Shown: positions 1 to 8,679, counted from the stretch's first letter. The stretch: DNA of 64,000 nucleotides from Brevibacillus sp042683565 (GCF_042683565.1 NZ_JBHUJW010000043.1:124001-188000), one strand, 5' to 3'. The notes: generated from the letters alone by a model not told the origin. Translations and numbers: made by a program.

Positions 1-1184
1 CTCTTCCCATACTTGCTGCCGCTTTGCTGGCGGAAGGGCAATTCTATATCTACGATGTCCCCCACCTGAAAGATATCAAAGTGATGCTGGAAATTCTGGA
101 TTCGCTGGGGGCGAAAACGAGGCATCAGGATGGATGTGTCGATCTGGATACTGCGTCTGTCTCCGTCCCGCAGATCCCGGACAACTTAATGAGCCAGATG
201 CGATCTTCTATTTTCCTGGCTGGCCCGCTCCTGGCGAGATTGGGCGAGGTCACCATTTCCAGGCCAGGCGGCTGCGACATTGGAGAGCGCAGAATCGATT
301 TGCATTTATCCGGGTTGACGGCGCTTGGTGCCAAAGTGGAAGAATCAGAAGGTTACATTACATTTCGGGCGAAACAATTACGCGGGACCAATATCTTTCT
401 TTCCTTCCCCAGTGTGGGCGCGACAGAAAATATCATGATGGCGGCCGTTTTGGCAAAAGGTACGACTCGCATTTGCAACGCGGCGAGGGAACCAGAGATC
501 GTTGATTTGCAAAACTTTTTGAATGCGATGGGGGCACGAATCCGCGGAGCGGGTACCGATACGATCGAGATTACCGGGGTCCACAAACTGCGTTCCGTCA
601 GCTACCGCATCATTCCGGACCGGATTGTGACAGGTACGTTCCTTTTAGCCGCAGGGGTGGCCCAAGGGCATATCGAACTGACCAATACTTTGCCCGAGCA
701 CCTCACTGCATTGATTGAAGTGGCACGTAGCTGTGGTGTTGAAATCAAGACCCGCCATGATATAATGGAAATCAAAAGTACATCACGTCCACGCGCTTAC
801 GACCGGATTATTACCTCCCCGTTTCCGGGATTTCCGACCGATTTGCAGGCGCAGCTGATGGTGTTTTTGTCACAGGCCAGGGGAACGAGTGTTATCAAAG
901 AAACGATATTCGAGGCAAGATTCAAACATGTGAATGAACTGGCGCGAATGGGCGCCTCCATATACGTGGATCTGGGATCAGCTATTATTCGCGGTGTCAA
1001 CAAGCTGACAGCGGCGAGTGTGGAAGCGACGGATCTTCGGGCAGGTGCAGCTCTGGTGCTCGCCGGCCTCGCTGCCGAAGGAACGACGACTGTAAGCCAG
1101 ATTCATCATATCGACAGGGGATATGAGCGGCTTGAACTGCAGCTTCAGCAACTGGGAGCCAACATATCGCGGGTGTCGGTATAA
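1..1184 (+). CDS. murA: UDP-N-acetylglucosamine 1-carboxyvinyltransferase MurA (5' end cut by window)
   Basis: Cytoplasmic enzyme of the first committed step of peptidoglycan synthesis: it transfers enolpyruvate from PEP to UDP-GlcNAc. The reading frame is open from base 3 and begins inside the conserved N-terminal LPILAAALLAEG stretch, so roughly 25 residues and the start codon lie upstream. The PEP-binding cysteine is present in GGCDIGERRIDLH (Cys codon at 273-275). The usual inside-out alpha/beta barrel repeats run to the C-terminal LQQLGA. It is followed by divIB, placing it in the mur/division cluster. Bacillales often carry two MurA paralogues (MurAA and MurAB), and I cannot say which this is. 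A TTG at 24 could be called as a start, but the homologous sequence upstream argues against it. Confidence 0.95.
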   Translation, partial: LPILAAALLAEGQFYIYDVPHLKDIKVMLEILDSLGAKTRHQDGCVDLDTASVSVPQIPDNLMSQMRSSIFLAGPLLARLGEVTISRPGGCDIGERRIDLHLSGLTALGAKVEESEGYITFRAKQLRGTNIFLSFPSVGATENIMMAAVLAKGTTRICNAAREPEIVDLQNFLNAMGARIRGAGTDTIEITGVHKLRSVSYRIIPDRIVTGTFLLAAGVAQGHIELTNTLPEHLTALIEVARSCGVEIKTRHDIMEIKSTSRPRAYDRIITSPFPGFPTDLQAQLMVFLSQARGTSVIKETIFEARFKHVNELARMGASIYVDLGSAIIRGVNKLTAASVEATDLRAGAALVLAGLAAEGTTTVSQIHHIDRGYERLELQLQQLGANISRVSV

Positions 1185-1197
1185 CCGAGGGAGAGCT

Positions 1198-1221
1198 AAG
1201 CGGCATAGTGCTATGCCGCTT
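1198..1221 (+). terminator. perfect hairpin after murA, possible weak terminator
   Basis: An 11-bp perfect inverted repeat (AAGCGGCATAG / CTATGCCGCTT) with a 2-base loop starts 13 bases after the murA stop. It is followed by TTCCCTGTTTTG rather than a clean T-run, so it may only attenuate transcription or protect the mRNA 3' end before divIB. Confidence 0.45.
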
Positions 1222-1332
1222 TCCCTGTTTTGTTCCATTACAAATATTCCAATCCGATCCATTTTTTTCTATTGCGAATCGATCAACGCGCACACGGGAC
1301 AAGCCCAGGATGGATGGAGAAAGGAAAAGGTC

Positions 1333-2130
1333 ATGGCGGTATACGAGGAACGCATTCCGCAAGTCAGACAGCAACGCCCTCGAAGAAGGGGAAACCGCAA
1401 ACTGGTTACTTTGCTTGTGCTGTTTTTTCTTACCGTACTTATTATCGTATTCATTCGCTCACCATACAGCAAAGTGCAGGAAATTCAGGTGTTCGGCAAC
1501 GACATCTATTCTGCGGAGCAGATTGTGAGTCAATCTGGCTTGACGAAGGACATGCAGTTTCTTAACGTATGGGAAAGCGACGTGCAAAAAAATCTGGCAT
1601 CCTTGGCGGGGATCAAGGAAGTCACTGTCAGCCGCTCTTTCCCGGGAGTCATTTCGCTGCATGTCACCGAGCAAAAGCGGGTGGCCTTCTGGAACGGGCA
1701 GGACGGGACGCGCTATCCGCTGCTGGAAAACGGGCTTGTGCTCAAACAGGTCAATTTCGCCGATCGCGTAGTGGACAGGCCCTTGATCAGCTCGTGGTCG
1801 TCTCCGGAGTTGCTGCCCAATCTCGCAAAATCGCTGGCAAAGCTAAGTCCTGCCGTATTGGAGGAAATCTCGGACATTACACTCACCCCGACTGTGTATG
1901 ACAAGCAGCGGGTGACGTTGTTCATGCGGGACGGAAACGAAGTGCGAAGCGTCATTTACAAGCTGGACAAAATGCTGAACTGGTATCCTGCTATTGCAAA
2001 AGAACTGCCTCCTGGCAAAAAAGGCGTACTCTCTCTATTTGAACAGCCCTGGTTCGTGCCGTATGAAGCAGCGAGCGAAGCCGTGCCGCTGCAAACGGCG
2101 GAGGAACAGTCCCAAAAGCAGCAGGAATGA
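1333..2130 (+). CDS. divIB: cell division protein DivIB/FtsQ
   Basis: Bitopic membrane protein of the divisome that joins FtsL/DivIC and helps activate septal peptidoglycan synthesis. The ATG at 1333 is preceded by a purine-rich GGAGAAAGGAAAAGG. The 265-residue product has a basic cytoplasmic N-terminus (RRRGNRK), one membrane segment at about residues 24-43, then a POTRA domain beginning near SKVQEIQVFGND and the FtsQ/DivIB beta domain. The tail is charged and Gln-rich. The frame is open further upstream to 1123, but that part overlaps murA and carries no conserved sequence. Its position between murA and the ylxW/ylxX/sbp genes matches the Bacillales division cluster. Confidence 0.93.
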   Translation: MAVYEERIPQVRQQRPRRRGNRKLVTLLVLFFLTVLIIVFIRSPYSKVQEIQVFGNDIYSAEQIVSQSGLTKDMQFLNVWESDVQKNLASLAGIKEVTVSRSFPGVISLHVTEQKRVAFWNGQDGTRYPLLENGLVLKQVNFADRVVDRPLISSWSSPELLPNLAKSLAKLSPAVLEEISDITLTPTVYDKQRVTLFMRDGNEVRSVIYKLDKMLNWYPAIAKELPPGKKGVLSLFEQPWFVPYEAASEAVPLQTAEEQSQKQQE

Positions 2131-2149
2131 ATAAAGGGGAAAGTAGAAC

Positions 2150-2860
2150 ATGAGTCGACGGCGCAAATTTCATTTCTATTTAACGATCGTGACGTGTTGT
2201 ACCGGATTTTTGGTGGCGACTTCGATCGAGACCACGAAGCTGACGCGCAAGGAGCGATACAACGATCAGCTGTTCCAGCAGGAGACCCAGCTCAACGACC
2301 GGATCGTGTCGGAAAAGGAGCAGAATCAGCATCTGGAAAAGCAGCTGCTCGACCTGCAGCGCCAGGTAGGCAAAGTCGAGGAGGCGATGGCCGAGCGCAA
2401 ATCAGAGGCGGCGGAAACGTTTGCCCAGCTGGAAGCGGCGCGGATGCTGGCCGGTGTGGTCGCCGTAGAAGGACCGGGTATCGTCGTCACCATGCAGGAT
2501 AGCCAGAATGCCGCCAGCAGCGCGGATATTGCCAATTACATCGTGCATGAGCAGGATGTCCGGCTGGTCGTCAACGAGCTGCGCGCAGCCGGAGCGGAAG
2601 CGATCAGCATTAACGGCCAGCGCCTGGTCAGCAATTCGTCTATCCGCTGTATTGGGCCGACGATCATTGTCAATGGCATCAAGTCCGCTGCCCCTTTCGT
2701 CGTCACGGCCATCGGAGATCCGGCCACGATGGAGAGCGCCTTGAACTTGCCGGGCGGCGTGCTGCATTCCTTGCAGGACTTTGTGCAGATCGACGTAGCC
2801 AAAAAAGACCGCGTTCAGTTGCCAGCATTTGTGGGTGACGTCAAAACCAAACACTCCTAG
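2150..2860 (+). CDS. ylxW: DUF881 family protein YlxW
   Basis: The 236-residue product has an N-terminal membrane anchor (about residues 7-24), a coiled-coil stretch rich in Gln, Lys and Glu (about residues 40-85), and a conserved DUF881 domain (GVVAVEGPGIVVTMQD ... INGQRLVSNSSIRC ... IVNGIKSAAPFVVTAIGDP). The molecular function is not established. The gene sits 19 bases after divIB in the same place as B. subtilis ylxW and just before a paralogue, ylxX. The downstream gene product shares the NGxRLIS/VS..IR..G motif, so the two probably arose by duplication. Confidence 0.88.
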   Translation: MSRRRKFHFYLTIVTCCTGFLVATSIETTKLTRKERYNDQLFQQETQLNDRIVSEKEQNQHLEKQLLDLQRQVGKVEEAMAERKSEAAETFAQLEAARMLAGVVAVEGPGIVVTMQDSQNAASSADIANYIVHEQDVRLVVNELRAAGAEAISINGQRLVSNSSIRCIGPTIIVNGIKSAAPFVVTAIGDPATMESALNLPGGVLHSLQDFVQIDVAKKDRVQLPAFVGDVKTKHS

Positions 2861-2879
2861 TTGAAGGATGCGTTTACCG

Positions 2880-3623
2880 ATGTTACAAAAAAGCCGAAAA
2901 ATCACATTTATTCTTGCCATCATTAGTGCTATCATAGGTGTGATGTTGGCCGTACAGGTCAGGAGCAATCTGAACCCCGTGCACAAAGAGTCTCGCAGTA
3001 TCGCTGAGCTGCGGACGACGTTGCAAAAGGAACTGGAAAAACATAAAAACCTGCTGGCGGACATCTCCAAGTACAACCAGCTGTACTACCAGTACGAGAC
3101 CTCACTCAGCGAAGACGAGAGTATCTCCGTCATGAAAGAGGAGCTGGCCCGCAACCGCAGGATGGCCGGATTGGTTGAAGTGGAAGGAGAGGGCGTCGTT
3201 CTGGAAGTGGTGGACGCCAAAATTCCCGATGATAACGTCCTGGACGGTCACATGACGGCACCTGTCACGGATTACACCATTGATGACGAAGATTTGCGGT
3301 GGCTCGTTAACATATTGTTCGCGAATGGAGCACAAGCGGTGTCGATCAATGGCCATCGGCTGATTTCAACTACTGCCATTCGCAACGTAGGTGACACGAT
3401 CCAGATCGATACGCACACGATCAAGCCGCCTTACGAACTGAAAGCCTTGGGAGACCCGGACGTGCTTTTGTCTGCGCTGAAGCTGGAAGGGGTAGAGGAG
3501 AATTTTCAGCTGGCGAACAAGAAAGTGCTCGCGGAAAAACGGGACAAGCTGGTGATCTCTGCCAATACCGAGCCTCGTTCCATCCAATATATGAAACCTG
3601 TAAAAGAAAAAGGAGATTCGTAA
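2880..3623 (+). CDS. ylxX: DUF881 family protein YlxX
   Basis: Second DUF881 paralogue, 247 residues: N-terminal membrane helix (about residues 6-24), short coiled coil, then the DUF881 core (GLVEVEGEGVVLEV ... DEDLRWLVNILFANGAQAVSINGHRLIS ... IKPPYELKALGDPD). I prefer the ATG at 2880 because the only Shine-Dalgarno-like GAAGG (2863-2867) directly abuts the alternative ATG at 2868. Starting at 2868 would add four residues. It ends 1 base before sbp. Function is unknown; the location suggests an envelope or division-linked role. Confidence 0.87.
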   Translation: MLQKSRKITFILAIISAIIGVMLAVQVRSNLNPVHKESRSIAELRTTLQKELEKHKNLLADISKYNQLYYQYETSLSEDESISVMKEELARNRRMAGLVEVEGEGVVLEVVDAKIPDDNVLDGHMTAPVTDYTIDDEDLRWLVNILFANGAQAVSINGHRLISTTAIRNVGDTIQIDTHTIKPPYELKALGDPDVLLSALKLEGVEENFQLANKKVLAEKRDKLVISANTEPRSIQYMKPVKEKGDS

Positions 3624-3624
3624 C

Positions 3625-3972
3625 ATGTGGCTCCCGCTTATCGGACTGATCGTCGGTCTCGTTGTCGGCTTCTTGCTGGATTGGCGTGTGCCCCAGGAAT
3701 ATAGCAGTTATCTTTCCATTGCCTTGCTGGCCGGATTGGATACAATCTTTGGGGGGATTCGTTCGTTTCTGGAGCGTACTTTCAATGTTCGGATTTTCTT
3801 GTCCGGATTCTTTTTCAATACGCTCTTCGCGGCCGGCCTCGCTTTTATTGGCGGGTTTTTGGGGATTGATCTCTACTTGGCAGCGATCGTTGCTTTTGGC
3901 GTACGATTGTTCAATAATCTGGCCGTAATTAGGAGAATTGTGCTATCTCGCTGGATCAACCAGCAAGACTAG
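3625..3972 (+). CDS. sbp: small basic membrane protein Sbp (DUF1290)
   Basis: 115-residue, strongly hydrophobic protein with three predicted membrane segments: residues 2-18, then two around LSIALLAGLDTIFGGIRS and FFFNTLFAAGLAFIGGFLG. The C-terminus is basic (VIRRIVLSRW). This is the Sbp/DUF1290 family found immediately upstream of ftsA in Bacillales. It has a good ribosome-binding site (AAAAGGAGAT) and starts directly after ylxX. Biochemical role unknown. Confidence 0.9.
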   Translation: MWLPLIGLIVGLVVGFLLDWRVPQEYSSYLSIALLAGLDTIFGGIRSFLERTFNVRIFLSGFFFNTLFAAGLAFIGGFLGIDLYLAAIVAFGVRLFNNLAVIRRIVLSRWINQQD

Positions 3973-4022
3973 TGCAGGTAGTGGGAAAAAGGTCATATTT
4001 TTACAAAAAATAAAGCTGAAAA

Positions 4023-4051
4023 AAAGGGAATGGGTGTCCTGTGTGGAATAA
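4023..4051 (+). promoter_or_regulatory. candidate sigma-H promoter for ftsAZ
   Basis: AAAGGGAAT (4023-4031), an 11-base spacer and GTGGAATAA (4043-4051). This matches the Bacillus sigma-H pattern RnAGGAwww-N11/12-RnnGAATww with one mismatch in the -35 element and a perfect -10 element. B. subtilis ftsAZ also has a sigma-H promoter, used at the onset of sporulation. It lies about 60 bases before the ftsA start. Confidence 0.55.
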
Positions 4052-4111
4052 TTTATGCAGGTGTTCTCGCTTTTGCAAAATAAAAGACGTAGCAGAGGAG
4101 GTGTCACAGGT

Positions 4112-5362
4112 TTGGTAAGTAATGAACTCATCGTCAGCCTAGATATTGGAACATCAAAAGTTCGCGTCATGATCGGCGAAATCAACAACGGTTCCATCAA
4201 CATCATCGGCGTCGGCCAAGCACACTCGGAAGGAATTAAAAAGGGCGTGATTGTCGACATCGACCAAACCGTGCATGCCATCCGGGAAGCGGTTGACCAT
4301 GCAGAGCGCATGGTTGGCGTTTCGATCGAAGAAGTGTATGTCGGTATCACTGGGAATCATATCGAGCTGCATGAGACACAAGGGGTTGTCGCTGTATCCA
4401 GCGAAGACCGTGAGATACGGGAGGAAGACATCCAACGCGTAATTCAGGCAGCAAAGGTTGTTGCCATCCCGCCGGATAGAGAAATTATCGAGGTCGTTCC
4501 AAATGAGTATATTGTAGATGGTCAGGGTAGTATAAAAGACCCGCGCGGAATGATCGGTGTCCGACTGGAAATGGAAGGAACCATTGTGACCGGTTTGAAA
4601 ACGGTTGTACATAACATTGTTCGTTGCGCCCAAAGGACCAATTTGCGGGTTGCCGGAATTTTCCTGCAGCCGCTTGCAGCCAGTACCGTAGCCCTTTCCA
4701 AGGATGACAAAAACATGGGTGTTGTTCTGGTCGACATCGGTGCGGGTTCTACCACGATCGGTGTATTTGAACAGGGAAAACTGGCAGCTACCACCGTAAT
4801 CGGCATCGGTGGCGACCACATTACCAGCGACATTTCGCTCGGATTGCGCACGCATACGGATGTGGCCGACAGGGTGAAAGTAAAGAATGGCTGCGCCTTG
4901 ATCGACGAGGCGTCCGAAGACGTGAAATTCAAGGTCAACCGGATCGGCAGCGATGTTGAGAAGCAGTTTACGCAGGTCGACCTGGCCAATATTATCGAGC
5001 CGCGAGCTGCGGAAATTTTCCAATTAGTCGAGGAGGCAGTCTACAAATTGGGCTTCCGTGACGAAATCGCGGGAGGGTATGTGCTCACGGGAGGTACGGT
5101 AGCGATGCCTGGCATGCTCGAGTTGGCCAAGGAAGAGTTGGGAGCACCTGTGCGCATCGCGATTCCGGATTATATCGGAGTGCGGGACCCTGCCTACACC
5201 ACTGGGGTAGGTTTGATTCAATATGCCTTGCAGTTGATGGAGCGCCGCAGCATTCGCTCGACCCCCTCATTCAAAGGCACACCGAAGCAAACCGTGTCAA
5301 AGCCGAAGGATGGCCCCGGTTTGATGGAAAAAGTGAAAAACTGGTTCAGTGAGTTTATTTAA
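4112..5362 (+). CDS. ftsA: cell division protein FtsA
   Basis: Actin-like ATPase that tethers FtsZ filaments to the membrane. The TTG at 4112 is preferred: GAGGAGGTG ends 8 bases upstream, and translation from it gives VSNELIVSLDIGTSKVR, the normal FtsA N-terminus. The frame extends to an ATG at 4055 with no ribosome-binding site. Visible motifs are phosphate-1 (SLDIGTSKVRVMIGE), phosphate-2 (LVDIGAGSTTIGVF) and the adenosine loop (GGYVLTGGTVAMPGM). The C-terminus is an amphipathic membrane-targeting helix (LMEKVKNWFSEFI). It is 416 residues, normal for the family, and directly precedes ftsZ. Confidence 0.96.
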   Translation: MVSNELIVSLDIGTSKVRVMIGEINNGSINIIGVGQAHSEGIKKGVIVDIDQTVHAIREAVDHAERMVGVSIEEVYVGITGNHIELHETQGVVAVSSEDREIREEDIQRVIQAAKVVAIPPDREIIEVVPNEYIVDGQGSIKDPRGMIGVRLEMEGTIVTGLKTVVHNIVRCAQRTNLRVAGIFLQPLAASTVALSKDDKNMGVVLVDIGAGSTTIGVFEQGKLAATTVIGIGGDHITSDISLGLRTHTDVADRVKVKNGCALIDEASEDVKFKVNRIGSDVEKQFTQVDLANIIEPRAAEIFQLVEEAVYKLGFRDEIAGGYVLTGGTVAMPGMLELAKEELGAPVRIAIPDYIGVRDPAYTTGVGLIQYALQLMERRSIRSTPSFKGTPKQTVSKPKDGPGLMEKVKNWFSEFI

Positions 5363-5523
5363 CATCTTGTGGCCTTTGGCTATAGAAGATGACGATGGCG
5401 AATATTGGAATGTTTCGTTTTCTGCAAAAGGTGGAAAGGTTTCAACGAAATGTTACTTTGTTTGACTGAAGGCTTCACGCAGACACGGAGCTTCTTTATG
5501 TTGAATTGGGGAGGACTAGCAAC

Positions 5524-6669
5524 ATGCTGGAATTTGATATGGATTTGGAATCCTTTGCGCGAATTAAGGTCATTGGCTGCGGGGGCGGCGGAAGCAACGC
5601 CGTGAACCGCATGATCGCAGGCGGTGTGAAAGGGGTAGAATTCATTACCTTGAACACCGATGCACAGGCACTCCAGTTGTCCAGCGCGGACATCAAGCTG
5701 CAAATCGGAGAAAAATTGACACGGGGTCTCGGAGCGGGTGCCAATCCGGAAATCGGGAAGAAGGCTGCTGAAGAAAGCCGCGACATGATTGAAAATGCCT
5801 TGCGGGGAGCGGACATGGTATTCGTCACGGCAGGTATGGGCGGTGGTACCGGAACCGGTGCGGCCCCTGTCGTAGCGGAAATTGCCAAGGAACTGGGCGC
5901 CTTGACGGTAGGGGTCGTGACCCGTCCGTTTTCCTTTGAAGGCCGCAAACGTTCCCAGCACGGGGAAGCAGGGATTGCTGCCCTGAAAGAAAAAGTGGAC
6001 ACGCTGATCGTCATCCCGAACGACCGTCTGCTGGAGATCGTCGACAAAAACACGCCGATGCTGGAAGCGTTCCGTGAGGCGGACAACATCCTGCGCCAGG
6101 GGGTGCAAGGGATTTCCGACCTCATCGCCGTACCGGGATTGATCAACCTCGACTTTGCGGACGTCAAAACGATCATGACCGAGCGCGGCTCCGCCCTGAT
6201 GGGAATTGGTGTGGGCAGCGGTGAAAACAGAGCGGCCGAAGCTGCCCGCCGTGCGATCTCCAGCCCGCTCTTGGAGACCTCGATCGACGGGGCACGCGGT
6301 GTTCTGATGAACATTACAGGCGGTACCAACCTGAGCTTGTACGAAGTGAACGAAGCGGCAGACATCGTGTCTTCTGCGGCAGATCCGGACGTCAACATGA
6401 TCTTCGGTGCCGTCATCAACGAAGATCTGAAAAATGAGCTGGTCGTGACAGTCATTGCCACAGGCTTTGAACAGTCTCAGCGCCAGGAAGCGGCACGCCG
6501 TCCGCAGCCGCAAATCAATTCGGTTGGCAGCAGACCGACGCAGGTGTCCAATCCGAATATGAACCGTCAAAAGGATGAGGAAGACGACAAGTCCTTTTTC
6601 TCCATGAGCAATCTGGACAATCTCGATATTCCCGCATTCCTGCGCAACCGTCGCCGGAATAAAAAATAG
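5524..6669 (+). CDS. ftsZ: cell division protein FtsZ
   Basis: Tubulin-like GTPase that forms the division ring. 381 residues from the ATG at 5524, preceded by GGGGAGGA. Motifs include the N-terminal GCGGGGSNAVNRM nucleotide loop, the tubulin signature GGGTGTGAAP, the T7 catalytic loop around NLDFADVKTIM, a variable linker (about residues 318-358) and the conserved C-terminal peptide LDIPAFLRNRRR, which binds FtsA and SepF. The sepF gene lies about 5 kb downstream. The 161-base ftsA-ftsZ gap has no further gene. A strong terminator follows. Confidence 0.98.
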   Translation: MLEFDMDLESFARIKVIGCGGGGSNAVNRMIAGGVKGVEFITLNTDAQALQLSSADIKLQIGEKLTRGLGAGANPEIGKKAAEESRDMIENALRGADMVFVTAGMGGGTGTGAAPVVAEIAKELGALTVGVVTRPFSFEGRKRSQHGEAGIAALKEKVDTLIVIPNDRLLEIVDKNTPMLEAFREADNILRQGVQGISDLIAVPGLINLDFADVKTIMTERGSALMGIGVGSGENRAAEAARRAISSPLLETSIDGARGVLMNITGGTNLSLYEVNEAADIVSSAADPDVNMIFGAVINEDLKNELVVTVIATGFEQSQRQEAARRPQPQINSVGSRPTQVSNPNMNRQKDEEDDKSFFSMSNLDNLDIPAFLRNRRRNKK

Positions 6670-6685
6670 CCATACGTGCAAAAGC

Positions 6686-6725
6686 AAGACCTTGTTCCTA
6701 CGCGAAGGAGCAAGGTCTTTTTTAT
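6686..6725 (+). terminator. intrinsic terminator after ftsZ
   Basis: AAGACCTTG paired with CAAGGTCTT around a 15-base loop, ending in TTTTTT. It begins 17 bases after the ftsZ stop and closes the division operon. Confidence 0.88.
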
Positions 6726-6810
6726 GCATCGGTCTTCATCTGCGGATTCTTGAAGGGGAACGGCTGCGCCGCCGTGATAGGCTTCCATCTACAAAAAATC
6801 CAAAATTACA

Positions 6811-6853
6811 TCGTCAAGAATTGACAGATTTTACATACACATTGATATATACT
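6811..6853 (+). promoter_or_regulatory. candidate Spo0A-controlled spoIIG promoter with long spacer
   Basis: TTGACA (6821-6826) and TATACT (6848-6853) are separated by 21 bases, much longer than a normal sigma-A spacer. B. subtilis spoIIG has a 22-base spacer and needs Spo0A~P. A near 0A-box overlaps the -35 in reverse (TGTCAAT on the minus strand), and CGTCAAG (6812-6818) lies just upstream. Both are imperfect against TGTCGAA. Confidence 0.55.
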
Positions 6854-6962
6854 GCATGTAAGCCGTCAGGAAATCGGCCGCATGCGGCAATCACTCTCGT
6901 CAAAGCACGCTGACTGCCTGGTTGGCTGGCAAGGGAGGGATGAGGCGGGAGGTGACGAGAAA

Positions 6963-7925
6963 GTGGTAGTGTACCTTGATATCATTCTACTCCTGAACAT
7001 GGCGATTGATACCTTGTTGCTCTGGTTTACCGCCTATTTTCGCAAAGAGCGCGTGGTCTGGTGGAGGCTGATTGTTGCTGCCCTGTCTGGCTGTACGTAT
7101 CTTGCCTTTTTCTTCTTCCCGGCGTTTTCCTCGATGTATCAGTGGTCGATCAAGCTGCTCTTTTCCATCCTCATGCTGTGGATCGCTTTCGGCAACAAAA
7201 GACTGCTCGCCTTTACCCAAAACCTGATCATTTTTTACTTTGTCGCGTTCGTGTTTGGCGGGGGCGTCTTTGGTCTCCAATATTTTCTCGCCCCGAGGAG
7301 CGAAATCGTTCACGGGCTGGTCGTCACGCACAACGACGGCTTCGGTGTCGGGTTCAAGCCGACGCTGCTCATCGTGATCTGCGGGTTTGCCATGGTGTAC
7401 GTCATTAACCGGAAAAGCTACCGCGCCATTCAGGAGCCGCGCAAGCTGGACGCTTTTCTCGTCGATGTCGCTGTGACGCTGGCAGGGGAGAAGGTGATTT
7501 GCCGGGGACTCGTGGATACGGGCAACCAGCTGCATGAGCCGATTACCCGCATTCCGGTCATGATTATGGAAACGCGCATGTTGGCACATTTGCTTCCGCC
7601 GCCGCTTCTCCGACAAGCCGATGAAAACGGTGGAGTGTGGGAGAAGCTGGACGGCTCCTGGGGAGACCTGCCGGCAGAGTGGCAGCCGCTTGTCCGGTTG
7701 ATTCCGTACCGGAGCGTGTCGCGAGGAATGGATTTTTTGCTCGCAGTCAAACCGGACCACGTCCTTGTCGTGCAAGGCAGTACCCGCTATGAGACGCAAA
7801 AGGTGCTGATCGGCCTCAACCCGATTCCGTTGGCCGCTGACGGGCGTTATCAGGCCATCGTGCATCCCGCAATGATGGAGACCAATTCTCAAGAATCGAC
7901 CTTTATTCTCGAACAGGAGGGCTAA
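6963..7925 (+). CDS. spoIIGA: sigma-E processing peptidase SpoIIGA
   Basis: Membrane aspartic protease that removes the pro-sequence of sigma-E at the asymmetric septum, triggered by SpoIIR from the forespore. The GTG at 6963 lies 8 bases after GGGAGGTGA and gives MVVYLDIILLLN. The first half holds about five membrane segments; the second half is the protease domain with the catalytic Asp in GLVDTGNQL. 320 residues, close to the B. subtilis protein (309). Three bases separate it from sigE, so the protease and its substrate are co-transcribed. Confidence 0.95.
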   Translation: MVVYLDIILLLNMAIDTLLLWFTAYFRKERVVWWRLIVAALSGCTYLAFFFFPAFSSMYQWSIKLLFSILMLWIAFGNKRLLAFTQNLIIFYFVAFVFGGGVFGLQYFLAPRSEIVHGLVVTHNDGFGVGFKPTLLIVICGFAMVYVINRKSYRAIQEPRKLDAFLVDVAVTLAGEKVICRGLVDTGNQLHEPITRIPVMIMETRMLAHLLPPPLLRQADENGGVWEKLDGSWGDLPAEWQPLVRLIPYRSVSRGMDFLLAVKPDHVLVVQGSTRYETQKVLIGLNPIPLAADGRYQAIVHPAMMETNSQESTFILEQEG

Positions 7926-7927
7926 TC

Positions 7928-8650
7928 ATGTACGTAAAACTTCGCCTGAAACTCCAATTGATCTGGTACCGTATCTTGCTGTGGATTGGTGCACGCGCGG
8001 AAGAAGTCTATTACATTGGCGGGAGTGAAGCCCTGCCTCCACCGCTGACCAGGGAAGAGGAGGAGATTCTGCTGGGACGGCTTCCTTCCGGAGACCCGGC
8101 AGTTCGGGGAGTGCTGATTGAGCGCAATCTGCGGCTGGTCGTGTACATCGCCCGCAAATTCGAGAATACGGGCATCCATATCGAGGATCTGGTCAGCATC
8201 GGGACGATTGGCCTGATCAAGGCGGTGAACACGTTTGACCCGGACAAAAACATCAAGCTGGCGACATACGCCTCGCGTTGTATCGAGAACGAAATTTTGA
8301 TGTACCTGCGCCGCAACAACAAAATTCGCTCCGAAGTATCGTTTGACGAACCGCTGAACATTGACTGGGATGGCAATGAACTGCTGCTCTCGGATGTGCT
8401 GGGGACGGAAAATGATACGATCTACAAAAACATCGAAGACCAGGTCGATCGCAAGCTGCTGAAAAAAGCGCTGGATAAACTGTCCGAGCGGGAGCGCATC
8501 ATCATGGAGCTGCGCTTCGGCCTGGCAGGGGAAGAGGAAAAAACGCAAAAGGATGTCGCGGACCTTTTGGGCATCTCCCAATCGTACATTTCCCGTCTGG
8601 AAAAACGAATTATAAAACGGTTGCGAAAAGAGTTCAACAAAATGGTCTAA
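7928..8650 (+). CDS. sigE: sporulation sigma factor sigma-E (pro-form)
   Basis: Mother-cell sigma factor of early sporulation, 240 residues. The first ~28 residues are the amphipathic pro-sequence, followed by the conserved EVYYIGGSEALPPPL junction where SpoIIGA cleaves. Region 2 (RNLRLVVYIARKFENTG, IGLIKAVNTFD, RCIENEILMYLRR) and region 4 (LSERERIIMELRFGL, KDVADLLGISQSYISRLEKR) are intact. ATG at 7928 with GGAGGG upstream. Neighbours spoIIGA and sigG are in the classic Bacillales order. Confidence 0.98.
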   Translation: MYVKLRLKLQLIWYRILLWIGARAEEVYYIGGSEALPPPLTREEEEILLGRLPSGDPAVRGVLIERNLRLVVYIARKFENTGIHIEDLVSIGTIGLIKAVNTFDPDKNIKLATYASRCIENEILMYLRRNNKIRSEVSFDEPLNIDWDGNELLLSDVLGTENDTIYKNIEDQVDRKLLKKALDKLSERERIIMELRFGLAGEEEKTQKDVADLLGISQSYISRLEKRIIKRLRKEFNKMV

Positions 8651-8651
8651 C

Positions 8652-8679
8652 GCATATTTTCCCATTCGAGGGGGATACT
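8652..8679 (+). promoter_or_regulatory. candidate sigma-F/sigma-G promoter of sigG
   Basis: GCATA (8652-8656), a 14-base gap and GGGGATACT (8671-8679). This fits the sigma-F consensus GyATA-N15-GGnnAnAnT exactly in both boxes, with a spacer one base short. In B. subtilis, spoIIIG (sigG) is transcribed by sigma-F in the forespore and reinforced by sigma-G. Confidence 0.55.
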
